In this document: piece after piece, positions 18,501 through 28,088 of the stretch
Layout: the number at the start of each line of letters is the position of its first letter
Position numbering within the stretch: the stretch's first letter is position 1
NCBI GenBank assembly: GCA_963746275.1
Contig: CAVVAX010000007.1
Location: forward strand, 62,001 to 126,000
DNA length: 64,000 bases
Source: JAEULH01 sp963746275
GTDB lineage: Bacteria; Pseudomonadota; Alphaproteobacteria; Rhodospirillales; Defluviicoccaceae
Reading direction: 5' to 3'
The notes under the pieces: generated by a model
Databases searched by the model: none
What the model saw: the letters and a program-made list of their open reading frames with translations, nothing else
Told to the model about the DNA's origin: nothing
Position numbers and translations under genes: made by a program

Positions 18501-20587
18501 TTACCCGGAGCGCAGGTACTTCACCGCCAGGTCGCGCTCGAACAGGTAGAGCAGCGTGCGCAGCGCCCGGCCGCGCTCGCTCTCGAGCCCCGGGTCCGCC
18601 ATCAGGATCAGGCGAACGTCGTCGCGGGCGACGTCTAGCAGCTCGCGGTGCTGGGCGAGGTCGGCGAGGCGGAAGGTCGGCATGCCGCTCTGGCGGGTGC
18701 CCAGCACCTCGCCGGCGCCGCGCAGCCGCAGGTCCTCCTCGGCGATGCGAAAGCCGTCCTCGGTCTCGCGCATGATCGCAAGCCGCGCCCGGGCGTTGGC
18801 GGAGAGCGGCGGCGAATAGAGCAGGATGCAGACCGAGGGCTTGTCGCCGCGGCCCACCCGCCCGCGCAACTGGTGGAGCTGGGCGAGGCCGAAGCGCTCG
18901 GCATGCTCGATGACCATGACCGTCGCGTCGGGGACGTCGACGCCGACCTCGATCACCGTGGTCGCCACCAGCAGCCGCACCGGGCCTGCGGCGAAGGCGG
19001 CCATCACCCGGTCCTTGTCCTCGCCCTTCATCCGCCCGTGCATCAGCCCGACGGCGTCGCCGAACACCTGGCGCAGCTCGGTGAAGCGGGTTTCGGCCGC
19101 GGCGACGTCGAGTTGCGCCGAGTCCTCCACCAGCGGGCAGACCCAGAAGGCCTTGGCGCCCTCGGCGAGCCGTCTGCGGAGCGCGGCGATGACCTCGTCC
19201 AGCCGCTCCGCCGGCACTGCGCGGGTGTCGATGGGCCGGCGGCCCGGCGGCTTCTCGGTCAGGCTGGAGGCCTCCATGTCGCCATAGGCGGTCAGCATCA
19301 GCGTTCGCGGGATCGGCGTCGCCGTCATCACCAGCACGTCGGTGGCTTGGCCCTTGCCGGACAGCTCCAGCCGCTGGTGGACGCCGAAGCGGTGCTGCTC
19401 GTCGATGACGGCCAAGGCCAGATCCTTGAAGGCGACGCCCTCCTGGAACAGGGCATGGGTGCCGACCACCAGAGGCAGCGCGCCGGAGGCGAGACGCGGC
19501 GAGCAGCTCGCCGCGGGCCGGCGCCCTTGTCGCGGCCGGTGAGCAGCGCGACCTCGACGCCGGCGGCTCCGGCGATCGGCGCGATGGTCGCGTAGTGCTG
19601 GCGGGCGAGCACCTCGGTCGGCGCCATCATCGCCGCCTGCAAGCCGCATTCCGCGGCATTCAGCATCGCCACCAGCGCGACCACGGTCTTGCCGCTGCCG
19701 ACGTCGCCCTGGAGCAGGCGCAGCATCCTCTTCGGCGCCGCCATGTCGGCGGAGATCTCGGCGATGGCGCGCTCCTGCGAGCTGGTCAGGCGGAAGCCGA
19801 GGGCGGCCAGCGCCTTGCTTGCCAGCGTCCCCTCGCCGGCGATGACCCGGCCCGTGCCGCGCCGGCCGTGGGCGCGGATCAGGGCCAGCGCCAGCTGGTT
19901 GGCCAGCAACTCGTCGTAGGCGAGGCGCATCCGCGCCGGCGCTTCCGGCAGCACCGCCGCCGCGTCCGCCGGATGGTGCGCCTGCTCCACCGCCTGCCGC
20001 CAGGACGGCCAGCCGCGCCGCTCGCGCAAGGCCGGCGTCGTGCCACTCGGGCAGGTCCGGCGCGCGCGCCAGCACCGCCACCATGCAGCTTCGCCAGCGT
20101 GCGCGGGTTGAGCCCGGCGGTCAGCGGATAGACCGGCTCGAAGGCGCCGAGCCGGTCGCGCTCGCGGACGTCGAGGATGAAGTCGGGATGCGTCATCTGC
20201 AGGCTGTCGGCGAACAGGTCGACGGTGCCGCTGACGATCCGCTCGCTGCCCACCGGCAGGACCCGGTTCAGGTAGTCGCCGCGGGCGTGGAAGAAGACGA
20301 GCACGAGGCTGCCGCTGTCGTCGCCGCAGAAGACCCGGTAGGGCTGCCGCGGGGTGAGCGGCGGCTGATGGCGGCCGATCCGGACGATCAGCGTCGCGAC
20401 GGCGCCGGCACGGGCGGCGGCGATGTTGCGCGTTGGCCGCCGGTCGATCACCCCGAATGGCAGGTGCCAGAGCAGATCGACCACCCGCGGTCCGGCGAGG
20501 CGCTCCAGCGCCTCCGCCAGCTTGGGACCCGCGCCCGGCAGGCTGGTCGACCGGCGCAAACAGCGGAAACAGGATCTCGGGGCGCAT
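18501..20587 (-). CDS. recG: ATP-dependent DNA helicase RecG (several frame breaks)
   Basis: Branch-migration helicase acting on stalled forks and recombination intermediates. The N-terminal wedge domain covers about the first 200 residues (LPGAGPKLAEALERLAGPRV, DLLWHLPFGVIDRRPTR). Helicase motifs follow: Q-region LTSSQERAI, Walker A LLQGDVGSGKTVVALVAM, APTEVLARQHY, motif II IDEQHRFGVHQR, motif III TATPIPRTL, motif VI HQLRGRVGRG. Frames change near 20546, 20080, 20028 and 19500. Joined length is about 695 residues, as in the family. The start is ATG 20587 (MRPEILFPLFAPV). It is divergent from sdhE across 82 bases. Confidence 0.93.
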
Positions 20588-20669
20588 GAGCGGGCGCGGT
20601 TTCCGATGCGGGCGGCTGACAGGACCACGGCGGTGGCCTATATCCTATGCCGCGGAGGAGGTGACACCA

Positions 20670-20948
20670 ATGCCACAAACCACGGATGCGTCGCCGGAGA
20701 GCCGCCGCAAGCGCCTGTTGTTTCGCAGCCACCATACCGGGATGAAGGAGAACGACGCGCTGATCGGCGGCTTCGCCGACCGCCACCTGGATGAGCTCAG
20801 CGACGACGAGGTGGCGTGGCTGGAGGCGCTGCTGCTCGATAACAACGACATCGACCTCTACAACTGGATGCTCGGCAAGGAGCCGGTGCCGGCGCACCTG
20901 GACCATCCGGTGATGCAGCGGCTGATCGACTTCAAGGACGCAATGTGA
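20670..20948 (+). CDS. sdhE: Succinate dehydrogenase assembly factor 2 (SdhE)
   Basis: Small cytoplasmic chaperone that promotes covalent FAD attachment to the SdhA flavoprotein. The 92 residues contain RRKRLLFRSHHTGMKENDAL, with the conserved G-M-K-E (RGxxE-type) motif at the FAD site, then FADRHLDELSDDEVAWLEAL and NDIDLYNWMLG. The start ATG 20670 follows GGAGGAGG by about 8 bases; a longer upstream frame is spurious. It sits between recG and mfd, a gene order I recall from alphaproteobacteria. Confidence 0.94.
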   Translation: MPQTTDASPESRRKRLLFRSHHTGMKENDALIGGFADRHLDELSDDEVAWLEALLLDNNDIDLYNWMLGKEPVPAHLDHPVMQRLIDFKDAM

Positions 20949-21325
20949 CGCGGCCGTGCGCTGTTGACGCAGAAGGGCAGCAGCGCAAGTACAGCCTAGA
21001 TGATCGGGAAATTCTGATCGTGACGTTTGGGGCGAAGAGCGCTGAAGTTGGACCAGAGCCTGCGTAGAGATGCAATGAGATTTTCCCAGCCGTCATGGCC
21101 CTGCTTATCACGGCCATCCACGCACTCAGTGGACCCCTGGAACAAGTCCGGGGGCGACGAATGAGGGGGCTGGAGAAGCACACCTTGCGGGTTCTGCTGC
21201 GTCAGCCTAGTCACGTTCCGCTCCGGTACGCGGAGCTCAATCATTCGTCATGGCCGCAGGTGTTGCGGCTATTAACTCTTTAACCCGATCGGCGACTTTC
21301 GGCAAAGCAAGCGTAGTTCCTTTGT
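20949..21325. other. Intergenic region with a dispersed repeat, sdhE to mfd
   Basis: No gene. Around 21090-21165 lies a diverged inverted repeat: CGTCATGGCCCTGCTTATCACGG and CCATCCACG, then GGACCCCTGGAACAAGTCCGGG. It resembles the widespread CGTCATGGCCGGGCTTGTCCCGG palindrome of alphaproteobacteria. The stretch is less G+C rich than coding DNA and probably holds the mfd promoter. Confidence 0.55.
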
Positions 21326-24300
21326 CAGTCCATTCTCGACAGGCTTAGGCGGCCGGGCCGGTTCGTCATCGCCGGCGCGCCACCCGGGCCACGACGCCCA
21401 CGCCATTGCCGGGATCGCGGCGGCGACCGGCGGCCCCGTCCTCGTCGTCGCCCGCGACGACGTGCGGATGACGCAGCTCGAGGAAGGGCTCGCCTTCTTC
21501 GCGCCGACGCTGCCGCGGCTCTGCTTTCCGGCCTGGGACAACCTGCCCTACGACCGGGTCTCGCCCAACCCCGAGCTGGTCAGCCGCCGGCTGAACACGC
21601 TGGTGAGCCTCGCCGGGGACGGCGCCGCCGATCGCGCCGCTGGTGGTGGTGACGACCGTCTCGGCGCTGCTGCAGCGGGTCTCGCCGCGCGGAAGCTCTT
21701 GGCCGGCACGGTGCTGTCGCTGAAGCTTGGCGATCGGCTGAAGCCGGAGGAGCTCGTCGCGCACCTGGTTCGGGTCGGCTACGTCCGCGACGAGACGGTG
21801 ACGATCCGCGGCGAGTTCGCCGCTCGCGGCGGGATCGTCGACGTCTTCCCCCCGGGCTACGCCGAGCCCTTACGCTTCGACTATTTCGGCGATGAGCTGG
21901 AGGCAATCCGCACCTTCGATTCCGGGAGCCAGCGGACGACCGGGCGGATCGAGACGGCGCGGATCGAGCCAGTCACCGAGGTGATCCTCGACGACGCCGT
22001 GATCGAGCGCTTTCGCCTGTCCTTCCGCGCCTTGGCCGGCGCCGTCGAGGCGGATCATCCGCTGTATGCGGCGGTGAGCGCCGGGCGGCGCTACAGCGGC
22101 ATGGAGCACTGGCTGCCACTGTTCTACGATCGGCTGGAGACGCTGTTCGACTACCTGCCCGAGGCGCCGGTGATCCTCGACCATCAGGCCGAGGAGGCGC
22201 GCGACGCCCGCCTCGCGCTCATCGCCGACTATTACCAGGCCCGCCGTCAGGCCGACGAGGGCCGCTTCGGCGCGACCGGCTCCGCGTACCATCCGGTGCC
22301 GCCGGAGGCCGCCTTCATGAGCGCCGAGGAGTGGGAGGCGCGGGCGGACGCCGGGGCGGTGGCGCGGCTTTCGCCCTTCGCCCCGCCGCCAGACATCGCC
22401 GGTCATCTGGATGCCGGGGGCCGGCCCGGGCTCGACTTCGCCGAGGCGAGAAAGCGCGAGGACGTCAACGTCTTCGACTTGGTCGCCTCCCGGATCCGGC
22501 GAGCACCAAAGCGAAGGCCGGCGGGTGCTGGTCGCCGCGGTCACCGCAGGCTCGCGCGACCGGCTGCTCTCCGTCTTCGCCGACCACGACCTCGCCCGGC
22601 CGAAGCCTTCGGCGTCATGGCCGGAGGTGAAGGCGCTGCCGGGGAAAGCGGCGGGCGCGGTGGTCCTGCCGCTGGATCGCGGCTATGTCGCGCCCGGGCT
22701 CGCGGTCATCGCCGAGACCGACATCTTCGGCGAGCGCATCGCCAGGCGGGCCGGGCGGCGGATCCGCCCGGAGAACTTCCTCACCGAGGCCTCGGCGCTC
22801 GCCGCCGGCGACCTCGTCGTCCACATCAACCACGGCATCGGCCGCTACGAGGGGCTGGAGACGATCCAGGTGGGCGGGGCCCCACACGACTGCCTCCGCC
22901 TGGTCTACGCTGGCGACGACAAGCTGTTCCTGCCGGTCGAGAACATCGACCTGATCAGCCGCTACGGCTCGGACGCCGATGCGGTCACCCTCGACAAGCT
23001 CGGCGGCGCCGCCTGGCAGGGGCGCAAGGCCCGGCTCAAGGCCCGCATCCGGGAGATGGCGGCCGAGCTGATCAAGGTCGCCGCCGCCCGCGCCCTGCAC
23101 GCAGGCGCCGCAAGCGGCGCCGACGCCCGGGTTGTTCGACGAGTTTTGCGCCCGCTTCCCCTATGACGAAACCGACGATCAGGCCCGCGCCATCGACGAC
23201 GTGCTCGCCGATCTCGCCGCCGGGCGGCCGGCCGACCGGTTGATCTGCGGCGACGTCGGCTTCGGCAAGACCGAGGTGGCGCTTCGCGCGGCCTTCATCG
23301 TCGCCATGGAGGGCCGCCAGGTCGCCGTCGTCGTGCCGACCACGCTGCTCTGCCGGCAGCACTACCAGACCTTCTGCGAGCGCTTCCGCGGCTATCCCGT
23401 GCGTATCGCCGAGGTCTCCAGGCTGGTCTCGGCCAAGGACATCAAGGCGACCAAGGCTGGGCTTGCCGACGGCACCATCGACATCGTCGTCGGCACCCAC
23501 GCGCTCTTGGCCAAGGACGTCCGCTTCCGCGACCTAGGCCTGCTCGTCGTCGACGAGGAGCAGCACTTCGGCGTCGCGCACAAGGAACGGCTGAAGGCGC
23601 TGAAGGCCGACGTCCATGTGCTCACCCTGACGGCAACGCCGATCCCGCGCACCCTGCAGATGGCGTTGAGCGGAGTGCGCGAGCTCAGCCTGATTGCGAC
23701 CCCGCCGGTAGACCGCCTCGCCGTGCGCACCTTCGTCATGGAGCACGATCCCGTCGTGATCCGCGAGGCAATCCTGCGCGAGCACTACCGCGGCGGCCAG
23801 ACCTTCTACGTCTGCCCGCGCATCGAGGACCTGGACGGGATCGGCAAGCAGCTCGCCAAGCTGGTGCCGGAGGTCAACGTCGTCACCGTCCATGGCCGGA
23901 TGGCCTCGCGCGACCTGGAGCAGGCCATCGGCGCCTTCTACGAGCGCCGCTTCAACGTGCTTCTGTCCACCAACATCATCGAGTCCGGGCTCGATCTGCC
24001 GGCCGTCAACACCATCGTGATCCACCGCGCCGACATGTTCGGCCTGGCTCAGCTCTACCAGCTCCGTGGCCGCGTCGGCCGCGGCAAGGCCCGGGCCTAC
24101 GCCTACCTGACCCTGCCGGTGCGCCGGAAGCTGACCCCGAGCGCGGAGAAGCGGCTACAGGTGATGCAGTCGCTCGACTCGCTCGGCGCCGGCTTCGCGC
24201 TGGCGAGCCACGACCTCGACATCCGCGGCGCCGGCAACCTGCTGGGCGACGAGCAGTCCGGCCATATCCGCGAGGTCGGCATCGAGCTCTACCAGCAGAT

Positions 24301-24814
24301 GCTCGAGGATGCGGTCGCCGAGGCCCGCGGCGCGCCGCTTGTCGCCAACGGGGAAGACTGGAGCCCGCAGATCTCGCTCGGGCTCGGCGTGCTGATCCCG
24401 GACACGTACGTCCCCGACCTCGGCCTTCGCCTCGGCCTCTACCGCCGCCTAGCCGACCTCAAGGACGACAAGGACCTGGACGCCTTCGCCGCCGAACTGG
24501 TCGACCGCTTCGGGCCGCTGCCGGACGAGGTCGACAACCTGCTCCGGATCGTCGCGCTGAAGCAGGCCTGTCGGCGCGCCGGCGTCGAGCGCATCGAGGC
24601 CGGGCCCAAGGGCGCGACGGTGGCCTTCCGCGGCAACGACTTCGCCAACCCGGCGGGGCTGGTGGCGCTCATCGGCAAGCAGGCCGGCACCATGACGCTC
24701 CGCCCAGATCACCGCCTGGTGCTGCGCCGCTCGTGGGAGACGCCCGGGGATCGCCTCAGCGGGGCCCGCCGGCTGATCTCGGAGCTGGCGCAGATCGCCG
24801 CGGCGTCGGCCTAG
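21326..24814 (+). CDS. mfd: Transcription-repair coupling factor Mfd (several frame breaks)
   Basis: Removes RNA polymerase stalled at lesions and recruits UvrA. The N-terminal UvrB-like part (about residues 1-350) has PAWDNLPYDRVSPNPELVSR and GEFAARGGIVDVFPPGYAEP. The RNA polymerase-interacting domain has LAAGDLVVHINHGIGRYEGL. The RecG-like motor follows with Walker A CGDVGFGKTEVALRAA, LLVVDEEQHFGVAHKERL, TATPIPRTLQMALSG and LYQLRGRVGRGKARAY; the TRCF C-terminal domain ends the protein. Frames change near 21388, 21626, 21700 (the last two compensate), 22497 and about 23125. The start is unclear: in-frame sequence from about 21326 reads SILDRLRRPGRFVIAGAPPG, but no good start codon is visible. 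Length is about 1160 residues, as usual. Confidence 0.94.
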
Positions 24815-25064
24815 AGCGATCTGTGATTAGGTTGATGCACCAGAACTTAAGCAACGTCATCGCCAGCCACAAAACGGCGGCGCAATGTAGCGCAGTGTAG
24901 CCACCAATAAGCACCGGCCGGTTTTTCGCTCCGGGGGCGCCGCGGGCGAGGCCGGCGTTGGCGGAGCCGAGGAGTTTGCGGGCGCAGGCGCCGAGGGCAA
25001 GCGTGTGGGGCTTGCCGCATTGGGTGAGGCGCTCATAGAGGCCTCTGAGCGCAGGTTCCAGCGA
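24815..25064 (-). pseudogene. IS110-family transposase C-terminal remnant
   Basis: The minus-strand frame reads LEPALRGLYERLTQCGKPHT then LALGACARKLLGSANAGLARG. This matches the end of IS110/IS116 transposases (F-Y-x-x-L, GKP, A-x-x-A-x-x-R-K-L-L, N-A). The rest of the element is gone; the frame runs on without its usual ending. It abuts repeat B at 25115, and a shorter related tail lies near 62285. This and the repeat fill the gap between mfd and the UdgX operon; nothing else is recognisable in 25177-25293 except an unassigned hydrophobic minus-strand frame. Confidence 0.65.
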
Positions 25065-25114
25065 AAGGCGCCGGCTACGCCCGCTAGAAGCGGCGGCGAG
25101 GGCGGGTTCTCTTT

Positions 25115-25176
25115 GTTCGTCACCCGCGGGCTTGTCCCGCGGGTCCATGGTAGACGTGGATCGCCGCAACGAGCGA
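25115..25176. repeat. Dispersed repeat family B, copy 2
   Basis: TTCGTCACCCGCGGGCTTGT, CCCGCGGGTCCATGG, GACGTGGATCGCCGCAACGA. It is nearly identical to the copy at 62349, including the preceding TTCTCTTTG. Confidence 0.8.
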
Positions 25177-25293
25177 GGTCGTAGCCGACCACCGACAGCG
25201 ACAGCAGCGCGCCGCACAGCCCGGTGACGATGCCGACCAGCAGTCCCTTGATTCCACCGCGGCATCCGTCGCACCGCGTCCAGCCGGCAGGCG

Positions 25294-26769
25294 CTACGCC
25301 GCCAGCGCCTCCCGGGCGAGGCGCAGGTCTTCGACGAAGCGGGCGTACTCGCGGTCCTTGGCCTCCTGGTCGGGCAGGCGCAGCAGGTAGGATGGATGCA
25401 CCGTCACTAGCGCCCGCTGCCCCTGGCGCAGCTCGATGACCTTGCCACGCTCGCGGCCGATCTTGACGTCGCGGGCAAAGACGCCGCGCCCGGCGGTCGC
25501 GCCCATGGCGACGATGACTTGCGGCGCCAAGGCCTCAATTTCGGCGTCGAGCCAGTAGCGGCAGGTGTCGATCTCGAAAACGCTGGGCTTCTGGTGCAGC
25601 CTTCGTGTGCCACGGATCAGGAACTTGAAGTGCTTCACCGCATTGCTGACGTAGACCGTCGCGCGGTCGATGCCGGCCTCGGCGAGCGCCCGGTCGAGAA
25701 CCGCGCCGGCGGGGCCGACGAACGGGCGCCCGGCGAGATCCTCCTTGTCGCCCGGCTGCTCGCCGACCAGCATCAGCGGCGCACCGGCCGGCCCCTCGCC
25801 GAACACGGTCTGGGTCGCCGGCTCCCACAGCGGGCAGCGCCGGCAACCGGCTGCCTCCTCCCGCAGGTGGGCCAGGTCGGCAAGCATCATCGTCTCCTCC
25901 TCGTCTCGCCCGCCCACAACGACCTGCCGGGCGGCGAGCCGGGAGGCCCGGAGCGGCGGCGACGCCGGCTCTGCCGCGATCATCGCCTCCGCCCGCCTTC
26001 CGGCAGCGTTCGCCAGCGGCCGGATCAGCGCGGCCTCCGGCAGGTTCTTCCAGTACTTCACCGGCATCTGCGCCTTCATCGCCGCCGTGTTCAGCCGCGC
26101 CGGATTGAAGATGCTGGCGTAGTACGTCCGCCAATAGTCCTCTAGCGCATCGTCGGTTGGCACGTCCCGTTTGCCGGCACCCGGACCGAACGAAAGCGAC
26201 GCAAGATCCCAATGGGCGCTGGCCTCCGGCGTCAGGATCGACCAGCGCATGGACGCGAAGCGCTCGGCAAAGAACGGTGCGGTGGCGGCGAGGATGTGGT
26301 GGTCGGGCTCGAACCAGGCGACGTAGACGGTCTCGCCGGCCTCGCCGGCAACCTCGCGGAAGCGGACGAACGCCTTCATCTTGTGGATGTCCCGGCGGAC
26401 AGCCTGGCTCATCGCTTCTAGTCGGCGAACCTGCGGGTCGGCTGCGGCGTCGAGCAGATGGCGTTCGCCATCGCGGGCGATGCGCCAGAGGACGGCGTAG
26501 AGGAGGGCGAAGCGCTCGCGGTCGCGGTGACAGATCACGGTCCGGGCGGTCTCGACGAAGCGCCGGGGCACGTGCAGCGGCGGGCCAGCCGCCGGGGTCT
26601 GGACGCCAGATGCCTCGGCCGCAGGCTCGGCCGCCGCAAGCAGATCCGGCGGCGCAGCCTCGGCCCGCCAGAGCACGGCCTCCGGCGGTTGGCCCATTGT
26701 GAGCAGCCGGCGGGCCTGCGTGCGCCAGCCGGCGAAGTCGGCCTCGCCCTTCAGCGTCACCTCGATCAT
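25294..26769 (-). CDS. DUF4130 - UdgX (family X uracil-DNA glycosylase) fusion
   Basis: A 491-residue two-domain protein. Residues 1 to about 270 are a DUF4130 domain of unknown function (AVLWRIARDGERHLLDAAAD, SQAVRRDIHKMKAFVRFREV, PDHHILAATAPFFAERFASM, WKNLPEAALIRPL). Residues 294-491 are a family X uracil-DNA glycosylase, with CRRCPLWEPATQTVFGEGP, GEQPGDKEDLAGRPFVGPAG, SNAVKHFKF and HPSYLLR. Characterised UdgX proteins form a covalent bond to the abasic site through the His of a KRRIH loop. Here the loop reads TRRLH, with that His at residue 392 (codon 25594-25596). The start ATG overlaps the radical SAM stop (ATGA), so the two are made together. The frame is unbroken. What the fusion does in vivo is not known to me. 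Confidence 0.93.
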   Translation of the reverse strand: MIEVTLKGEADFAGWRTQARRLLTMGQPPEAVLWRAEAAPPDLLAAAEPAAEASGVQTPAAGPPLHVPRRFVETARTVICHRDRERFALLYAVLWRIARDGERHLLDAAADPQVRRLEAMSQAVRRDIHKMKAFVRFREVAGEAGETVYVAWFEPDHHILAATAPFFAERFASMRWSILTPEASAHWDLASLSFGPGAGKRDVPTDDALEDYWRTYYASIFNPARLNTAAMKAQMPVKYWKNLPEAALIRPLANAAGRRAEAMIAAEPASPPLRASRLAARQVVVGGRDEEETMMLADLAHLREEAAGCRRCPLWEPATQTVFGEGPAGAPLMLVGEQPGDKEDLAGRPFVGPAGAVLDRALAEAGIDRATVYVSNAVKHFKFLIRGTRRLHQKPSVFEIDTCRYWLDAEIEALAPQVIVAMGATAGRGVFARDVKIGRERGKVIELRQGQRALVTVHPSYLLRLPDQEAKDREYARFVEDLRLAREALAA

Positions 26770-27992
26770 GAAGCGGCGAACAGGTCGAGCTGGCGCGGCG
26801 ACGGCGCCAGCCTGGAGCGCAGGTTGTCGGCGTCGATGGCCCCAGCACGTGGCCGATAGTCGGCGGTGATCACGAACGGCATGACCTTGCGCAAGGGGAC
26901 GCGCAGCCGGCCGAGGTCGTCTAGGCGCATTGCCCCGTGCCGCCGCGCGGCCAGGATCTTCCCCACCGTCCGGGCGCCGAGGCCGGGGACGCGGAGCAGG
27001 CTCTCGCGGTCCGCGCTGTTGATGTCGACCGGGAAGCGGTCGCGGTGCGCCAGCGCCCAAGCGAGCTTCGGATCGACCTCCAAGTCGAGCATGCCGGTGG
27101 CGCAGGACCCGGTGATCTCGTCCACCTCGAAGCCATAGAAGCGCAGAAGCCAATCCGCCTGGTAGAGCCGATGCTCGCGCACCAGTGGCGCCGCCTTCAG
27201 CGGCAGCCGGGCGCTGGCGTCGGGGATCGGGCTGAATGCCGAATAGTAGACCCGGCGCAGGCCGTACGATGCGTAGAGCCGGGCGCTCGTTTGCAGGATC
27301 GCGCCGTCGCTCGCGGCGTCGGCGCCGATGATCATCTGCGTGCTCTGCCCCGCCGGCGCGAACCGCGGCGCCTTGCGCTCGGCCTTGGCCTCGTCGATGC
27401 GGAGCTTGAGCCCGCCCATCTGCGCCCGGATCCTTTGCGCGTTCTTCTCCGGCGCCAGATCCTGCAACGAGACCTCCGTCGGCAGCTCGACGTTGACGCT
27501 GAGGCGGTCGGCGTGGAGCCCGGCCATGGCCAGAGCCTCGGCGGAGGCATCGGGCACCGCCTTGAGGTGAATGTAGCCGCGAAAGCCGTGATCGAGGCGC
27601 AGCTTGCGCGCGACCTCCGCGAGCTGCTCCATGGTGTAGTCGGGGTCGCGGATCACGCCCGAGCTCAGGAACAATCCCTCGATGTAGTTGCGCTTGTAGA
27701 AGGCGATGGTGAGGTCGACGACCTCGTCGACGCTGAACCGCGCGCGGCGGACGTTGCTGGAGCGCCGGTTGACGCAATAGAGGCAGTCGTAGGTGCAGAA
27801 GTTGGTGAGCAGGATCTTCAAGAGCGAGATGCAGCGCCCGTCCGGGGCGAAGCTGTGACAGATGCCCATGCCCTGGGTCGAGCCGAGGCCGTTGCCCGCG
27901 GCGGCCGAGCGCTTCGGCGCGCCGCTGGAGGCGCAGGAGGCGTCGTACTTCGCCGCGTCAGCCAAAATCTCCAGCTTTTCCTGCAGGTTCAT
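26766..27992 (-). CDS. Radical SAM / helix-hairpin-helix protein (TIGR03916-like putative DNA modification/repair)
   Basis: A 408-residue radical SAM protein. The cluster motif is CxxxCxxC at Cys66, Cys70 and Cys73 (NFCTYDCLYCVNRR). Extra Cys residues lie in ICHSFAPDGRCISLLKI before it and in GSCATGM after. The C-terminal third has a helix-hairpin-helix DNA-binding motif (LLRVPGLGARTVGKILAARR). This arrangement matches the TIGR03916 family, named as a putative DNA modification/repair protein from its constant pairing with DUF4130/UdgX. Substrate and chemistry are unknown. It is the first gene of a two-gene operon, with a four-base overlap to the fusion gene. A weak upstream site (GGAAAGGTCG) precedes the ATG at 27992. 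Confidence 0.92.
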   Translation of the reverse strand: MNLQEKLEILADAAKYDASCASSGAPKRSAAAGNGLGSTQGMGICHSFAPDGRCISLLKILLTNFCTYDCLYCVNRRSSNVRRARFSVDEVVDLTIAFYKRNYIEGLFLSSGVIRDPDYTMEQLAEVARKLRLDHGFRGYIHLKAVPDASAEALAMAGLHADRLSVNVELPTEVSLQDLAPEKNAQRIRAQMGGLKLRIDEAKAERKAPRFAPAGQSTQMIIGADAASDGAILQTSARLYASYGLRRVYYSAFSPIPDASARLPLKAAPLVREHRLYQADWLLRFYGFEVDEITGSCATGMLDLEVDPKLAWALAHRDRFPVDINSADRESLLRVPGLGARTVGKILAARRHGAMRLDDLGRLRVPLRKVMPFVITADYRPRAGAIDADNLRSRLAPSPRQLDLFAAS

Positions 27993-28088
27993 CGACCTTT
28001 CCCGACGCCCGCACTCCTGCGCCCGTTCGATATCTGTTCCGCCGGGCGCCGGTGCAAGAGCCCCGGCGCGCCGACCGCCCCTTCCGCC

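Noticed and set aside
19480..20560. Programmed frameshifting in recG, mfd or truA
   Set aside because: There are several shifts per gene in both directions, without conserved slippery sites or downstream structures. Indel errors explain them better.
25177..25293. Membrane protein fragment on the minus strand (GLLVGIVTGLCGALLSLSVV)
   Set aside because: Only about 25 hydrophobic residues, no start or stop logic, and it lies between repeat B and udgX; too little to call.
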